Source of the DNA: Xylaria sp. FL1777
Lineage: Eukaryota; Ascomycota; Sordariomycetes; Xylariales; Xylariaceae
NCBI GenBank assembly: GCA_022578965.1
Contig: MU400516.1
Coordinates: forward strand, 372,001-436,000
Direction of reading: 5' to 3'
Length of the DNA: 64,000 bases
Both the position numbers and the translations under genes were made by a program. Of the stretch, positions 44,045-57,400 are shown one piece after another. Below the pieces are notes generated by a model, which saw nothing but the letters and a program-made list of their open reading frames with translations, was not told where the DNA came from and made no database searches. Each line of letters starts with the position of its first letter. Within the stretch, counting starts at the first letter, position 1.

Positions 44045-45850
44045 TGTGGTAATCTTGGAGAGTAGGTATGAACAGTGAGTTGATGCTTGGGCGGTATATA
44101 GTAATATTCTCGATATGGCTCTGTTCGAAGGCGCAAGTCTTCAATGTGCTTTCACAATTGTTCGCTCTCAATCCCAATATTCCTCCTAAGCACGCCGTGT
44201 TTATATACTTTCTAGTCAGCCATCGTCACATCCATCCAATTGATGATGCCGTGCTTAGACACAACTATTCTCACACATTACTATATGATGCTATTTTGAT
44301 GCAACCCAGACTAGGCTCCAACATATCTCCTCGAGTTTGGGTAGATCCCAGATCGGAATGCTGACGCCATCTCTGTAGATAGCTGGCGTTAATGCATGCA
44401 TGATGCGATCTATGATCTGGGTCAGCAGAACAGACGGAATTATCGAAGATTCTCGGCCGTCGAGCGGGTTTATTGACTACCCGCTCAGTTACATCTGAGC
44501 CTCGTGATCGTAGCGAATAGGAATAGACGAACACATCACAACTAATTGGAGGCAGGTAGCAAATCTCATATTCTAAGCCGTAGAGAATATCCTATAAGAA
44601 CTATTTCCATCTGTTTGTTAGTTGATACCGACGAGATACGAGATCGCAAACTTCTCCCATTCTCGGACACTATGGTTCCGTTTATGACACCCGTCAACTT
44701 GTCGTCCCATTTTATTTCGATATTGCTCAGCTGCCTTATATGTCCGCATCGAATCTATCCCTTTCGTCTGTCGCATATTGGATAGGGGCGTAGCGAATAT
44801 GCAAATCTATGAAGCAACCTCCCCTACAAGAAGGGAACCAAGAACTCACTTCACTCGTCTATGAAGAAACTTGGTACACTAGAAGAGCCAATATCAATAA
44901 GAATCATGTTAAGGGGTTATGAGCATTACATTACATTTACAGGTATTACTTAGCTCATGTTTTATTCCTAGGGGATATTCTTACTGTTCCCTTTAAGGCG
45001 CTGTACGTTCTACTGGATGTCGACAAGTACAACTTACGCTTGCTTATTGTTCTTGGCTCGGAGACCTAAAAGCTCTTACTAGTATACGAAATAAGAGCAA
45101 GACGGGTGTTTTCATGTTTCTTTATGTGACACAAGCTATGGTGGTTATGACCAGCCCGTTCGTAATACTTGAAGTTATAAATAAGATGAAATGAGTGATT
45201 ATATGATAGATGCTTAATTTCAACACCTGTGAACTCGCCTATTATCAAGAATAGAGGTTCTCATCATAAATAATAAAATAACTTCCTCTCATTTGAGCCC
45301 GTTCGTCCTCTTATTCACATGAGATCATTTAGGGTTAACATAGACCAGTGACTACGCAAAACTTAATGAGTAGTAGCGTGTCATGCAGTCAGAACCTTAC
45401 TATGTAAGTAAATTATTGAAGCTTAGGACTAGTTTACAACAACAGGTACCGAATAGACAATCACGTGCTCGCGATGGACGATGGACGATGAAGCCGTACT
45501 TTCTCAGTATCACTCTGCATCAGTAACGCTCTCGAAGCTTACTTTAGACTTTGTCTTTGACTGTATATGATGTATATGTGTGTGCGTGGATTTATTTATA
45601 CGAGCAGCGTGAATACTAACAAGTACATTTGTACGTCTGTGAGGTGAACTACATATTGCACGGAGTATAAACAGACGATTTGAAACAATTCATCCTCTAT
45701 AAGGAGCCCGACAGCAATGATAACATCACTTTTGCATGATGTCACCCCCTAGAGCTCTACCTTTAGGAGTGTACGCCTTTGAAGTTGTTGAGAACCGTTT
45801 CCTTCGATGATCACAATGTCCCCAATATTCCATGCAAGTGAGCTTAGGTT

Positions 45851-46119
45851 TCACCAACGACTAATCGGCTTGGCAACGATGCCGAGTTGTGGCTCAAAGG
45901 TTTCAGTAAAGCCTATCTTTCTCTCACGTTCCTCAAAGTAGTCAATCGTTTCCCAAAACCCATGCAATGGACCCTGACGATCATCCGCCTCAGCTGCTAC
46001 GATCAACAGCCGAGGCTGGTTGACAGTGTCTCGTCATCTCCATCGGGTATAGATCTAAACTTCAAAAGCTAAGTTATTCTCTAACCGCCGGCCAGAACTA
46101 TGTTCTTCCTAGGAGCCAT
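45851..46119 (-). pseudogene. Small coding-like relic or two-exon gene of unknown family
   Basis: On the minus strand, ATG at 46119 reads MAPRKNIVLAGG and stops after 12 codons. From 46015 to 45851 a 54-codon frame without ATG reads coherently ('PRLLIVAAEADDRQGPLHGF', 'WETIDYFEERERKIGFTETF', 'EPQLGIVAKPISRW', stop). A splice from a weak GTTCTG donor at 46098 to the CAG before 46015 would join them in frame into 61 residues. Both pieces look like real protein, but the donor is poor and the product short. I do not recognise it. A gene remnant is as likely as a small gene. Confidence 0.28.
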
Positions 46120-48288
46120 AGCGGCAGTGGGAGAGTTGTATTAAGCGGCCAGTGCATCGGGCCATCAACGCCTGATATAGCCCCGAGATTGATGATTTTG
46201 TACTAGGAAGATGTCTGCTTCCTAGAAGGTCCGTGCGATCTTCTATTATAACGGTATATAAGCACTAGTTAACCAGCTTCCTTACTGCGTACATTCCTCC
46301 GTTTCGTTTCAGAGCTATCGGGATATCCCAGTCTAATGCTTGAATAAATAGAGTATATACACAGCAAAGATAATAGATATAGGCCCGATATATGTAACTG
46401 TCGGTTCTAAGTTCTATAGCAAAGAGAGTTAACCGTAGAGGATGCCGTAAACTTGCTCTGTGCAGTATCCCGGATCTCAGATCGAATAGCTACCGTATGA
46501 TATACACAGTAGTTCCCCACCCAAGCTCGTGGGCACACGAGGCGGCGAGTTCAACTAGGTATAATCACAAAGCTTGGATGATACCACCAACCATGAAGAT
46601 GCTTAGTACCAGTATCGTCCACGATTACACACTGCGTACTGTAGTAGTGTATGTACAGCAGCAGGTCCACTACCTTCACGTGCCATCCTAGCACTGCATC
46701 ATAGGTTCTGCGAGTGAATATGTAAAGCTTACCATCGGCGGAAGGGATCGGCGTCCGTGCAGAAGAATGGATACTGTAGTAGCATTTTACAGGATACTGT
46801 GGAATAGCGTAGGCAGTAAGTTAGCACAGACAGGGACGCCTAACAGGAAGCCGGGTATCGTCAGCAAACCTCCCCGTCCACTCACGAGATGTTATAGGGT
46901 TGAGTAGTCCGAGGTAGTGTAGTATCTCTCTGGGCCAGAGCTGCATGTGTGGCCCTTAACTACAACGTACAAACAGTAAGAAGGTGATAGTAGCGGTGAG
47001 ATAGGTAGGCTATGTACGGGTTGCGTGGGAGAGAGAGAGAGGCTAGTGTAGTGTAGTATTGATTCCTTCAAATTCGGGAAACTTGGTAGTTTGTCATATC
47101 CGTTGTATACTTAGTAGGCAGAGTATGGTATATAGATAGAATAGACTTCTATAATGTAGTTCATGGTCAGCTGTAGGTAATTGAAATTGCTTTTTGTTAC
47201 CCAGTTACATGTTATGCAGCGTATGTAGGTAGGTAGTACACACATAAGTATTTACAATTTTGAGAGACATCGTGGTAGGTACCTGATGGGTAAGTAGGTA
47301 GGTAGGTACTTACAAATCGCACTAATATATAGCACATGGAAGAGATGCAGAACAGTTTCCTCCGTACCTATCGGCATTACGCATGCTGCAAATAGGGTAC
47401 ATGTTGGGGTATACCCATAGTAGCTAAGTGTATACAGTGTACGCACCACTACTGCATGTAGCCAGCTTGGCGTGGTAGTAGCGTGCTGCGCAAGTAGATA
47501 CCTACTGTGACGAAAATGGTAGGGCACGTGCATTGGACTAGCACTTTAGGAAGATGGATTAGCGCACTATGGGAAGAGTGAGGGCGTGTAAACAGGAAAG
47601 CAAGAGGGAAGCAAGGGGCGCTAATGGAGAAGGAAAACTTTCCCATCATAGGCTCAAATGGCATTTGCAACAAAAGCCCATCGACTTAATTAAACTCAAT
47701 CTCTTTCTCAAGCGGCCTTATTAGTAGTCGAAGTTTCATCCGGTACCTACATCTGTTGTTGAAGGACCCTGAATGTTGTAAGACCCGAAATGTAGCTAGG
47801 GGACCCTTATAGCAGACATGTACCACGGCTCTCTCTCTCTACCTTGGGTAGTAGACTGCCTACTAGTAAATGTATACATAGGTAGGTACTTAGGCAGGCA
47901 TTCCGTGTAAGTCCAAGTCGACCTACAGAAGGTACTGACTGGTATGCGGACTGTCATTAGGAACTCTATGCTTACTAAGTAAAATGTATGGTAGGTACAA
48001 ATACAGCGTGGAAAATCTGAAGCATGTGCTAAATAGCTACTAGACCTAAACTGAAATAGGTAGGCTGCTTAGTTGGCCCCCAACACAGCAGATGTACCGT
48101 TACTTAGGATTGCTGGACTCCTCCGGGACTTGGGGTCCACTTTCAAGTGCAGGCTGCAGACGAACCCTCATGCCAAGGACGGTCGGATACGACAGCAAAT
48201 CAGATAACAATTAACAACATTTCCCAGCTTGATGACATCATAGCCCTTCAAAATGTCAACCATGTCCCACTTTGTTTTCTTCTTCGAC

Positions 48289-48323
48289 CGCCTAGTTTTG
48301 CGCCTAGTTTTGCGCCTAGTTTG
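48289..48323 (+). repeat. Three tandem copies of a 12-bp unit
   Basis: CGCCTAGTTTTG occurs at 48289-48300 and 48301-48312, with a third copy lacking one T from 48313 to 48323. Confidence 0.85.
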
Positions 48324-48481
48324 TCACCGCCTCCTGATTTCGGACAGTATTCGGGTCCCCTCCTCGCATCTTTTCAATACCTACTACAAGTATTAAGTAT
48401 TACACTGCTTGACGATACTGTAGCTCGATACCGTAGCCGACGTGGTACACACACTGGGACTGGGACAAGGCCGCTGATGTT

Positions 48482-48530
48482 GGACACTGGATACTGGATG
48501 CTGGATGCTGGGTGCCGGATGCCGGTCCAC
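48482..48530 (+). repeat. Degenerate 7-bp GGATGCT tandem array
   Basis: About six imperfect copies of (A/G)CTGGAT-type heptamers (ACTGGATGCTGGATGCTGGG and onward), diverged by single substitutions. Confidence 0.7.
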
Positions 48531-51500
48531 ATGCTGTAATTGGAATTGTGTACATAAGCACACAATATCTTGCTGTATGTCACCCATTGATCCAATTCCT
48601 CGTCTCTACCTCGAACGCCAAGCTCGGGTGGATAAATTCCGCGGCTTCGGTGCCTGACTGTTGTGCTTTAGCGTCCCTACCTAAACGTTCTGCTAAGCGC
48701 TACAGTACACAGTATTGGGGGAGTGCGAGATCGGTTACTCGATGCAGCAGATCAGATGAATCCTGTACAGCACTGTGTACGCAGGAAGAAGTAGGCAGTA
48801 TACTAGGTCGGTAGTGTAGGTATTGTTGTATCCCCAACAACCCGGACGTGCCGAGGTCTGAGTCCCCAGTGCTTGAGGATGATTACACTGCAATCTATAG
48901 CTGTTTGGGTTCGCTCATATCAGCACCAACGACAGAAAGGTAGCCTCCTCCAAGCCATGGCTATACTTGTGCATAATCAAACTTACACACTGCCACCTCC
49001 TCGCTGACGAGAGGCGGCATAGTCACAAGTCGGCTCATGAACTTGCCGCGCCCAGCTTGTCGCAGATAGAGACCCGGACGAACCCAAACGAACTGACTAT
49101 CAGATGCCTGTAATACTGCCCGTAAGAGAGAGAGAGAGAGAACATAGTTCGGACCACAGTGGCAAACTTCGCGTAGTGTTTCCATCTCACTGCATACAAG
49201 TTCGCACCAACCAGGTGCGGCAGAAGGGCGAGGTCTGCAACGGCAATGCAGAGAGCACCAGGAATTCAGGTGACCCTCGCCAGGAATCAAGGAAGCAGGG
49301 AAGCAAGGCCCGCCGCTTCGGTGCCCCCTTACTACTGTACGTAAGGAGATGGGCCGTGAAGGACCCTGAAGATCTTGCAAAGGCGTCTGTCTGCTGTGCC
49401 ATGTGAGAGATCCTGGCCTTGGAACTAAATCCTTAAGTAATTATCTGGACCAATCAGGCCCCATTGCAAAAGGCCAATTGCCAGTTGTCCACTTTCCCCG
49501 GCTGGCGTTATTAACCAGACATGCGCGAGCCACGGCAACTCAACGTCATCGGCCCGTCAACAAGATGAAGCCGTTGTCGTCATCAGGATGGGCCATGGCC
49601 CTGAAGACTGGAAACGAGGAACCACAATTGCCACCGAAAGAGAGCACATGCAACCAACAATAACAACCGGTGGCCTGCTGCAATACGCCCTCTGGTCTAC
49701 CCGAGTTGCGCGGAGAGCCACCTACAGTACCTAGACGGATCCTAAGCGAACGAGCAGAGAGGCTGTTCGAGTGAATACTGCTGCTATCCCCATCGGTGCC
49801 ACACACACACCAGCCCCCCTATCTCCTCTCTCCGCTCCGGTCGCCATTCATTAGCGAAAAAAAAGTGGCAGCCAGTTCGTCAGCCAAGGCGGTAAGTAGG
49901 GAAACGGCTCCTACTAACCTCCATTGGCCCTGATGCGGAATTATAACGGCAGACCAAAACCGGTGTTCGCTAGATTGGGGCTACTTCTGGCGGTTGATTG
50001 GATTCGTTGAACTGAAGAAGGCTGCAGCTTCTGACGGCCTTGACGTTCCTCTTTTTCTATCCAACTTTCACGTACGTATCGAATAGGGTTGGTCTGTCTC
50101 CGCCTGTCTGCGTCCCTTATTACTCCAGCGAAATTGGTAGTCCCTCATTAAGGACTGTCCGCCAGGTTTTTCCCCCTAGTCCCGGGCTATTCATGGCCAA
50201 TATCAAGTCCAAAATGGAGCCATCGTGGGGGATGAGACTGTATTGTGGTGAAGAGGTTCGCTCATACGAGGGAAGTGACAGACAAGCCGGCTTGAGGATA
50301 CGTTTGTGGAAAGGTGGTCCGAGACACGCAGAAATATTGTCAGCTTGTTCTCCATTCGCCTAGGTAAGCCCTTACTACGTTAACGCGGCACTCATGACGG
50401 CCACCGAAATCATGTGTGCCATGTAGTAGGTAGTGCTGGTGGAATTGGCGATATTTCATTTCGATATATTGCATCATACACTCAGTATCTCAACGACGAT
50501 GCGGTCACTTTATCTATTTACCGTAATGCCACGTCTACCGCAGTCATTCCTTTGCTTTAGCCTCGTCAATGAGGTGTAGTATAGATTGCCTGCGGCAAAC
50601 AAACAATTGAGCTCGTGCCAAGGTGCGTGACGCTGCACGCCCAGAGCGGCAATATTACGGGGGATTGGCTCTTTAATGCTCGAGGCTACGCTAGGTCATC
50701 CGTCTCCGGCCGACTAGTCGTGTCCCCTAGCATCTGACCAAATGGGTACACTACACAGGTAGGCAGGTGGGAGTAGCCTACTTACACCACTTTCGGTGGG
50801 CGGGTATCTCGTTGGGGCTGTCTAGCTCCCCGATGCTGTGATGTCATGTGCGCCGGAAACTATACTAAACCCACGAACTAGACACTAGACTTTAGGAACG
50901 CCATCTAGTCTCTAGTGCGTTAGACACACGTAAGCACGGATTCAATTCTACACTACGAAAGTAGATGGATATCATATGGATATAGGAAAATACTATATGT
51001 AGACTAGACTAGGTTATGGGAGACTACCGCCACACTATAATACAGTTGAGGAGGTATGAGCAGCGTATGACGATCCCCCCCGAACCAACGATCGAAAACA
51101 CCCAATCTCGTCCACAGTATACTATACTACACAACTAATATACCGGTCCGCCTGCTCTAACCTCGAGAGCCCCTGCACGCTAGGGTAGCAGCGCGGCGCA
51201 GAGCGTGTTTCACGTTCAGAGTCGTTGTCGATTCGGGGCTTAGCGAGCGTCGATCCCGCGTCCCGAACAGGCATCTTGTCACCAACGTTTTGGGTTTCCC
51301 ATTCGCGTCCGGGTTCCAGGATCGAAAGCAGAGGGTATTTTAGCCCGCGAGTCAGAACGCGAAGAACGGGGAAGGGAAAGGGGAGGGGGTGAGAAATAGA
51401 GAGGAGAGGGAGAGAGAAAGAGGGGGTTCCTTTTCCATTATGTGTTCTTTGCTTGCTTCTAGCGTGTCCCATCCATCCATCCATCTACTTCGTACTACTG

Positions 51501-53173
51501 TACATACGCGCGGACTACGGACTGAGTCCCCTCTTATCACTTGGCCTTCCTTCGTCCGTACGAGTTTCCCATTGCCACTGCCACGGCTCGTGATAGCGCG
51601 CTCCGGGAAACTGCTAGTAGGGGGGTTTAAAACGTACGCGGTACACTAAGTACTCCACGATCCTAGGTTATGGATTGGTGTGATATTTATACCACTGATC
51701 TAACTCCTACACACTAGAATACGCATACCATGTGCTACTAGGTCACCCACGCGAGGAAGTATCGTATGATGGTACATTACAGCTCATCAACATAAAGCAG
51801 CTCTTCATCTTTGTCTGCCTCCGGTGTCCACAAAAAAATATACATATGCGTACATATAGGAGGCCAGGGTAAATAAATAAATAAAAGAAATTTATATGGT
51901 CAAGGAGTATGGTACTTTGACAGAAAAAAATGAAAATGGGGTTGCCTAATCAAATTGATTATAGTACCCCAGATCAACACTGCATAACCTACTTAAGGTT
52001 TCTGGCAGCTCCGTGTCATGTCCTCAGGATTTCGCGATTGGCGATGTCAAGGTATAAAAGGGTCTCGGTTCGAAGCGACGCCTTCCAGATCTGGGGTGGT
52101 ATGGCGGTGATCCGACCGGGATACTGACGACCGCCGAGATCCTCGAGATCTTATGAACTCACATGAGCTACTGTGGGAGAGGTATCAGACAAGCAGGAAA
52201 GAAAGAGCGAGAAAAGGGGAAAGAGGGGGACTAACATAGACTTTTGCCCCTTAGTTGATCAAGGCATATGATAATTTGTGCTAGAATCTTAAGAGGAAGT
52301 TTAAGATTCTCGAGCTTTTGTCGATCACCGTTAGTAGTTCTGCATTGGCCTTCCCATGACTATCTAGGTATCTGGCAGGTGAACATCGTGACAGGCTTTT
52401 AGAGCTCACAAAGAGCAGCAGGGAAAAATAGATATTGCTCAGTTGAGTCGGTCTTCCCGCTCCTTGTATATTCGTTGCTGCTATTAGATTACACGGGTAT
52501 AGCGAGTGTGGGGGTTTTCTCGTTTGATGACACCGTATTTCAGTGTCTGCCAGGAGAAATTACATGTTGCCCATACAGTTTCGCTCCCTCTCTGGGTATA
52601 CGCTTGGTACGACTATTGATACAAAATTGTCTGTCTCATCCACCTAGCCATCCTCATCCCTGTTGTCCTTCAATGTAATATCATCGGTATTGTCGCTGCC
52701 AATACTCGCAGATAGCAGTCTCGTCAAATCCGCGTGAATGCAAATCGTGCAATATGCCCCCGTCGTGCATAACTCCTGAACGCCGCGATGGTGAGGTATT
52801 TCCTCGCAGAAGTCCGAACCCAAAATGTCGCCGTGTTGTGACAATCATGAGCGATGAAGGAAAAAGCGTAAATGCCATAAGATGAGTCTTTGCACCCGAA
52901 TTCTAAAGGTCGTCAATGCCCCCTAGGACACCATCAAGGACGTCATAACTTTACTTCCAAATGTGGTGGAAACCGAATCCGTCATGTTGATAGTAGCGTG
53001 TCTTTTCATCCCAATCATCGCCAGTATATGGAGTAAACAAAACGCTGTTGGCTAGTGATTCTAAAATGTCCACAGTGGTTGAAATGCTGAATAAGGTATC
53101 CGTAAAACGAGTTATGGTAGAGGACACCTGAACAATAACCCAACGCGAAATTATTCAAAACTTAGTGTCACTG

Positions 53174-54455
53174 TCAGTCGGAGTGATCGTCTTGGTGATC
53201 CTCTGATCCTGCCTCAGACTTGGCGTCATTTTTATGGACTTTCCGATGTCGTCGTAGATTTGACACGACTGAGAAGTGTCGTCCGCATCCTTCAACTTCG
53301 CAACAAAATGCTAATGCCAGTCTTAGCGTCGTTATAACTAGAATGGCTAATTTCACATCTTAACTTACGCTTTTCTCCTGTATGACTATACATATGTGTT
53401 TGTAACGAGCTTGGCCGTGTGAATCGCTTGTCGCATACTTTACATTTATGTTTCTTTTGTGTGCTGGACGAGACTTTGGAACTAAATTGTCCCATCATCG
53501 ACTGTGGCGCCGGAGGCGGCTGGGTCATTAGGTTGGGTCGAGGTAGCGTTCGCGAGGTAACAGATTCGATGTCCGACCCTGCAGTCGAATAGTCGCTTAC
53601 AGATGAATCGACCGATGCAGCATAGTAGCCACCACCACCATAGTTGCTTGCCGAGGAAATGGACGAGTTGTTAGAGTGCGTTGACGGAAAACCGTACGAA
53701 TCTGCCGAACCCCTACTACGGCTGTTGGGGGGGTATATGGCCCTCGGAGTTTCTTGACTCATCGCCAACATTCCTTGGCTTGCATCAATGGCATCAGCGA
53801 AGCTTCTTCGATCGTCGGCAGGTTGAATGCCTCTATGAGCTATGTCAACTACTGAGCTCCGGTGAGACCCCATGAAACTGCCTGGGCTAGAATTGATTGA
53901 TGGTATAGAAGAAACTGACGATTGGGAATACCTTCGGCTGTCGGCTTCCGGCGCGAGAGCGAACGTTGAGCGCATTGGAGCCGGTGCATATCCAGACACG
54001 CCGTCGTAAGAGCTAGGTGACGCCGAGTATGTCGCGTGGACAGGAGATGGCGTTGCTGTGGCATACGAGGGTTCTCCATAGGAAGCAGAGGTCGTCTGCA
54101 TTCGGTTGAGGTTTAGAAGATCTTGGGGCATATTGAGTAAGTCTGATTGTTCATACACGTCCGCCATGTGAGTGCTACCTGCTGTTGAAGACGTAACGGG
54201 AATGTTTCCTCCGTACGATGCCATTGAGACACTAGCATTGGTGCTTGGCCTGCTGGCGGGATGGTGTTTCGCCATAGGATCGAGGGCGCCGAGATTATGA
54301 CCCATGCTGCCTTGCGAATACATGCCATGATGACCGTGGTGGTTGGCTGAGCCCGAGTTCCACGGGTTGGTGAACTGGGGAGAATTCTGGTAGGAAGACA
54401 TCTGGCCGAAGTGAAGAGCTCCCAGTCGTGACTGATTGTCGAGAGTCATAGTCAT
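53174..54455 (-). CDS. flbC: FlbC-like C2H2 transcription factor
   Basis: Two exons, 53369-54455 and 53174-53310, encode 407 residues. The open frame extends three codons upstream, but only from TTG, so ATG at 54455 (MTMTLDNQSRLGAL) is used. The first ~330 residues are S/Y/P/Q-rich and disordered. Two C2H2 fingers lie at ~336-389: 'HKCKVCDKRFTRPSSLQTHM', then, across the 58-nt intron, 'PFCCEVEGCGRHFSVVSNLR'. The intron interrupts the TGEKPF linker exactly. The tail is acidic. This two-finger C-terminal arrangement matches FlbC, a regulator of conidiation upstream of BrlA in Aspergillus; the assignment rests on recalled finger sequence and layout. It lies between two multi-kb non-coding regions, as is common for developmental regulators. 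Confidence 0.82.
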
Positions 54456-57400
54456 CGTCGACAAAAGGGGGCATGTATTAGTTTTGGAGACGTGAAGCTC
54501 TCAACGAGACCATTAAAAATATGAATAGGAACAACAGCACAGCACAGCAATGCGCACGTCAGTCTCTAAGTTACTGAGCCCCCAAATAGTTCGCGCTGAT
54601 CGGATGCAAGATCCCGAGGGATACAGATTCGTGTCACCTGGCCGAGACGGGGACCTTTCTTTCCAAGGTCCAGGGAGAAGGAAGGTCGCCACGAAGCGTC
54701 GAGGGGGGATCAGCAAGCCTTAAGTGTGTTTGTGTTGCGGTGTGTATGTGTGTGGCCGTGGGAAGGCTCACAAGGGACACAGCCAGGAACCCCCGGGCAG
54801 TGAGCAGCTATACCAGGTACCACTAGGAGGCTAGCAGTTTAACGGACTGAGTCCAGTGATTGGGAAACGAGTGGATCTGTGAACTTGACCTGCTTAGGTA
54901 GTTTTGAAAGCCGTAAGAGGATCAATCCAGTGACGATGGTCGAGAGATGGATCGGCAATCCCAATACCCTGTGGGAAAGAGACAGTCCTGGGGCAGCAGG
55001 GTTCAACGGTAGTAGCAGAGTTGGAGGCCAAATAGTATTGTAGGTAGTGTAGTGTAGACTCGCTCCGGGGCGGAGGGAGACAGAAGGAGAAAATGGTGGT
55101 GCCCAATTTGACAGCAGCCGTTTTAGAGTACACTAGATGACGACCGATCATGAGAATGTGGAGTGGAGTGGCTCGTTTCAAGACAGAAGGGTCGAAGATC
55201 AGCGAGCCCTGCCAGATATCTGGGAGGTCGGAGTGTGCGTCCGTGTCGTCTCGGACGGACACTGTACAGTGAATTAAGACTTGCAGATAGTGTAGAGATA
55301 CGGTAGTTTTTGGTGGGAGGGTTGGTTTGTACTGTATATGTGTGGGCGTACGGATGTATGTATATGTACGAGAGACGACGAGGAGGTCAATGGGACTATG
55401 ATGGTTCTCCTTGTTGTTGATGTCGTCGTCGTCGTTGTAATTGCTGCCGCAGTGCTGGTTGTGGCCGTTGTCGTTCTCTTGTAGCCTATAAAGCCGACGA
55501 TTCTCTCTATCTCTCTATGTAGCGAGGCTGAGAATATCTCGAGGTGGTGATAGTTGAAATAGGGAAACAAAAACCGGAGAGTCCAGGGGGGGAGCCGCCT
55601 TTAGATAAAATCCAAGACAACCCCGGGACAGACACGGGTCTACTATGTACTACGTATCCCTATGATGGAATGAACGGTCGATACGTCAACTGACAGATTC
55701 GTTAGTTCTGTCAGAGCTTGTCCCCATTTGATGGCCCAAGACTCCAAGTCCAAGACTCCCAATGTGGGCGGCGCTGCAAGGTTGGGAAGTCTGTCTAATA
55801 GGGCCGGAAGGGTATCAGGTCCAGGGTCCTCTGAGAACCCAGATGGGAATTAACAAAGCTAAAATGCCGAGATTGAATTGGCCAGGTTAGCATGGAGGCA
55901 AATAAACAAAACCCCCGATTCATCACGATACCAATGCAAGTAGTAGTGTGTACTATTATGGCGCGGATGGTGAGCAAAAGAAAAGGAATGGCCAAAACGA
56001 AATGAGACGGTATTTTGGGGGAGAACTATACAGTGTGGCACAGTGCAAGTGCAATACAGTACATGTACATGGCGAAGGTATGCATACACTACACGTACCC
56101 GATGCAGTACCTAAAGTACCTACACGACCTAGGTACACTACGTTTCTGTGCTGATAACTGCAGGTGCGAGTATCCACGTGTACAGCTGTGGTGCATGCCA
56201 CAGCAGGGACCTAGGTATCTAAATTGACTTGCTGGGTGGGCTCCATCATCGTTGATGCCTGTTGCGCGCGGTATGGCGCCGGCATGGGTACCAGAGCCAT
56301 GCGTAGATGATCAGGGGTTCGCTGTACACTACACGTACTAGCATGGGCTAGCAACAACAAGTATACCAGGTACTGCGCATTTACTATTTACTGTACAGTA
56401 CATGAACCTCGCACGTCGGCGTACCAAGACAGCTGTCTGTGTGTTAGCATGTGTACCTACTTAGGGTACGCACTTATAAGAACAACAACTTTGAAGAGAC
56501 ACCTACACTACATAGGTATGTATACACAGGTAGGGATAGGTAGTATATGTCCTATCTGGTCTGCTGTCGATTACACACGCCCCTTTTCACTCTTCACTTC
56601 CTGACTCATCAATCCCCAGTAGGTACCACCGTTCAGGCATTACTTATGATCGAGGGCTTAGACGAGTAGACGGGGTGTGTGTCTAGTGTTGACAACTTAA
56701 CAAAACAATAACAAAAATGTTGATTTGGCAAGAAGTCTCTTTTATCCAGCGGGTCGCTGGATAAGGCTGGTCGTCTTAGCTGACGCCACTGATGCGGAGG
56801 ATGGGGCATCATACCATCAATGCAGGGTCTCCTCACTTGCTCGCCCTCCATTCCTTGTAGACTAGTATGTCTATTATTCCGCATTTGAATATCCAGGGCT
56901 TCTGCCAGGGCGTCATTTTCCCTTCTCTGTTGGTCATCTCACAGTAACGTCTGTCTGTTACTATAATTTGTAAGGGCAGATTTCCAACAATAGCTCTAGC
57001 AGCAAGTCACGCTTGGCGCGTTTGCTACGGCACATGCGTACGTACGCGCACTACACTACATTACATGTACACTACAGAATTCTACAGGGTCGAGAGGCTA
57101 AAGAGTGAGCCCAACCTGGGGAGGGGTTTGAACCGTACCTACGTCATTGGTGCAGTACCCGGTACATTAGCGAAGACAGGGCTAGGCACTATCCCTGTTC
57201 AAATCCTACCCAGCAAAGCCAAGTACCGGTACTTTAACAAGCCACCTGAGCATCAAGAGCTTGTTTACGACGTCCACTCAATTGAAATACTATTCCCCAT
57301 CTGGGTTTAGCCGGACAATATGAGAAAGAGAGCACTTAATAGTAAGTACCCGCTGTCAATTTGCGAAGGGTCTTACATATATGTATAGAGGTTAATTGAA

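Larger units (their letters stand above)
44045..53173. other. 9-kb gene-poor region
   Basis: Between the SDR gene and the FlbC-like gene I can support no intact gene. It contains one small coding-like relic (45851-46119), GA-rich microsatellites near 47.03 and 49.13 kb, two short tandem arrays near 48.3-48.5 kb, many GTAGTGTAG/GTAGGTAGG strings (46.9-48.0 kb), and the 3' untranslated region of the C2H2 gene at the right end. Open frames such as 48961-49380 (minus) and 51122-51484 (minus) are low-complexity or anonymous and are not called. Confidence 0.45.
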
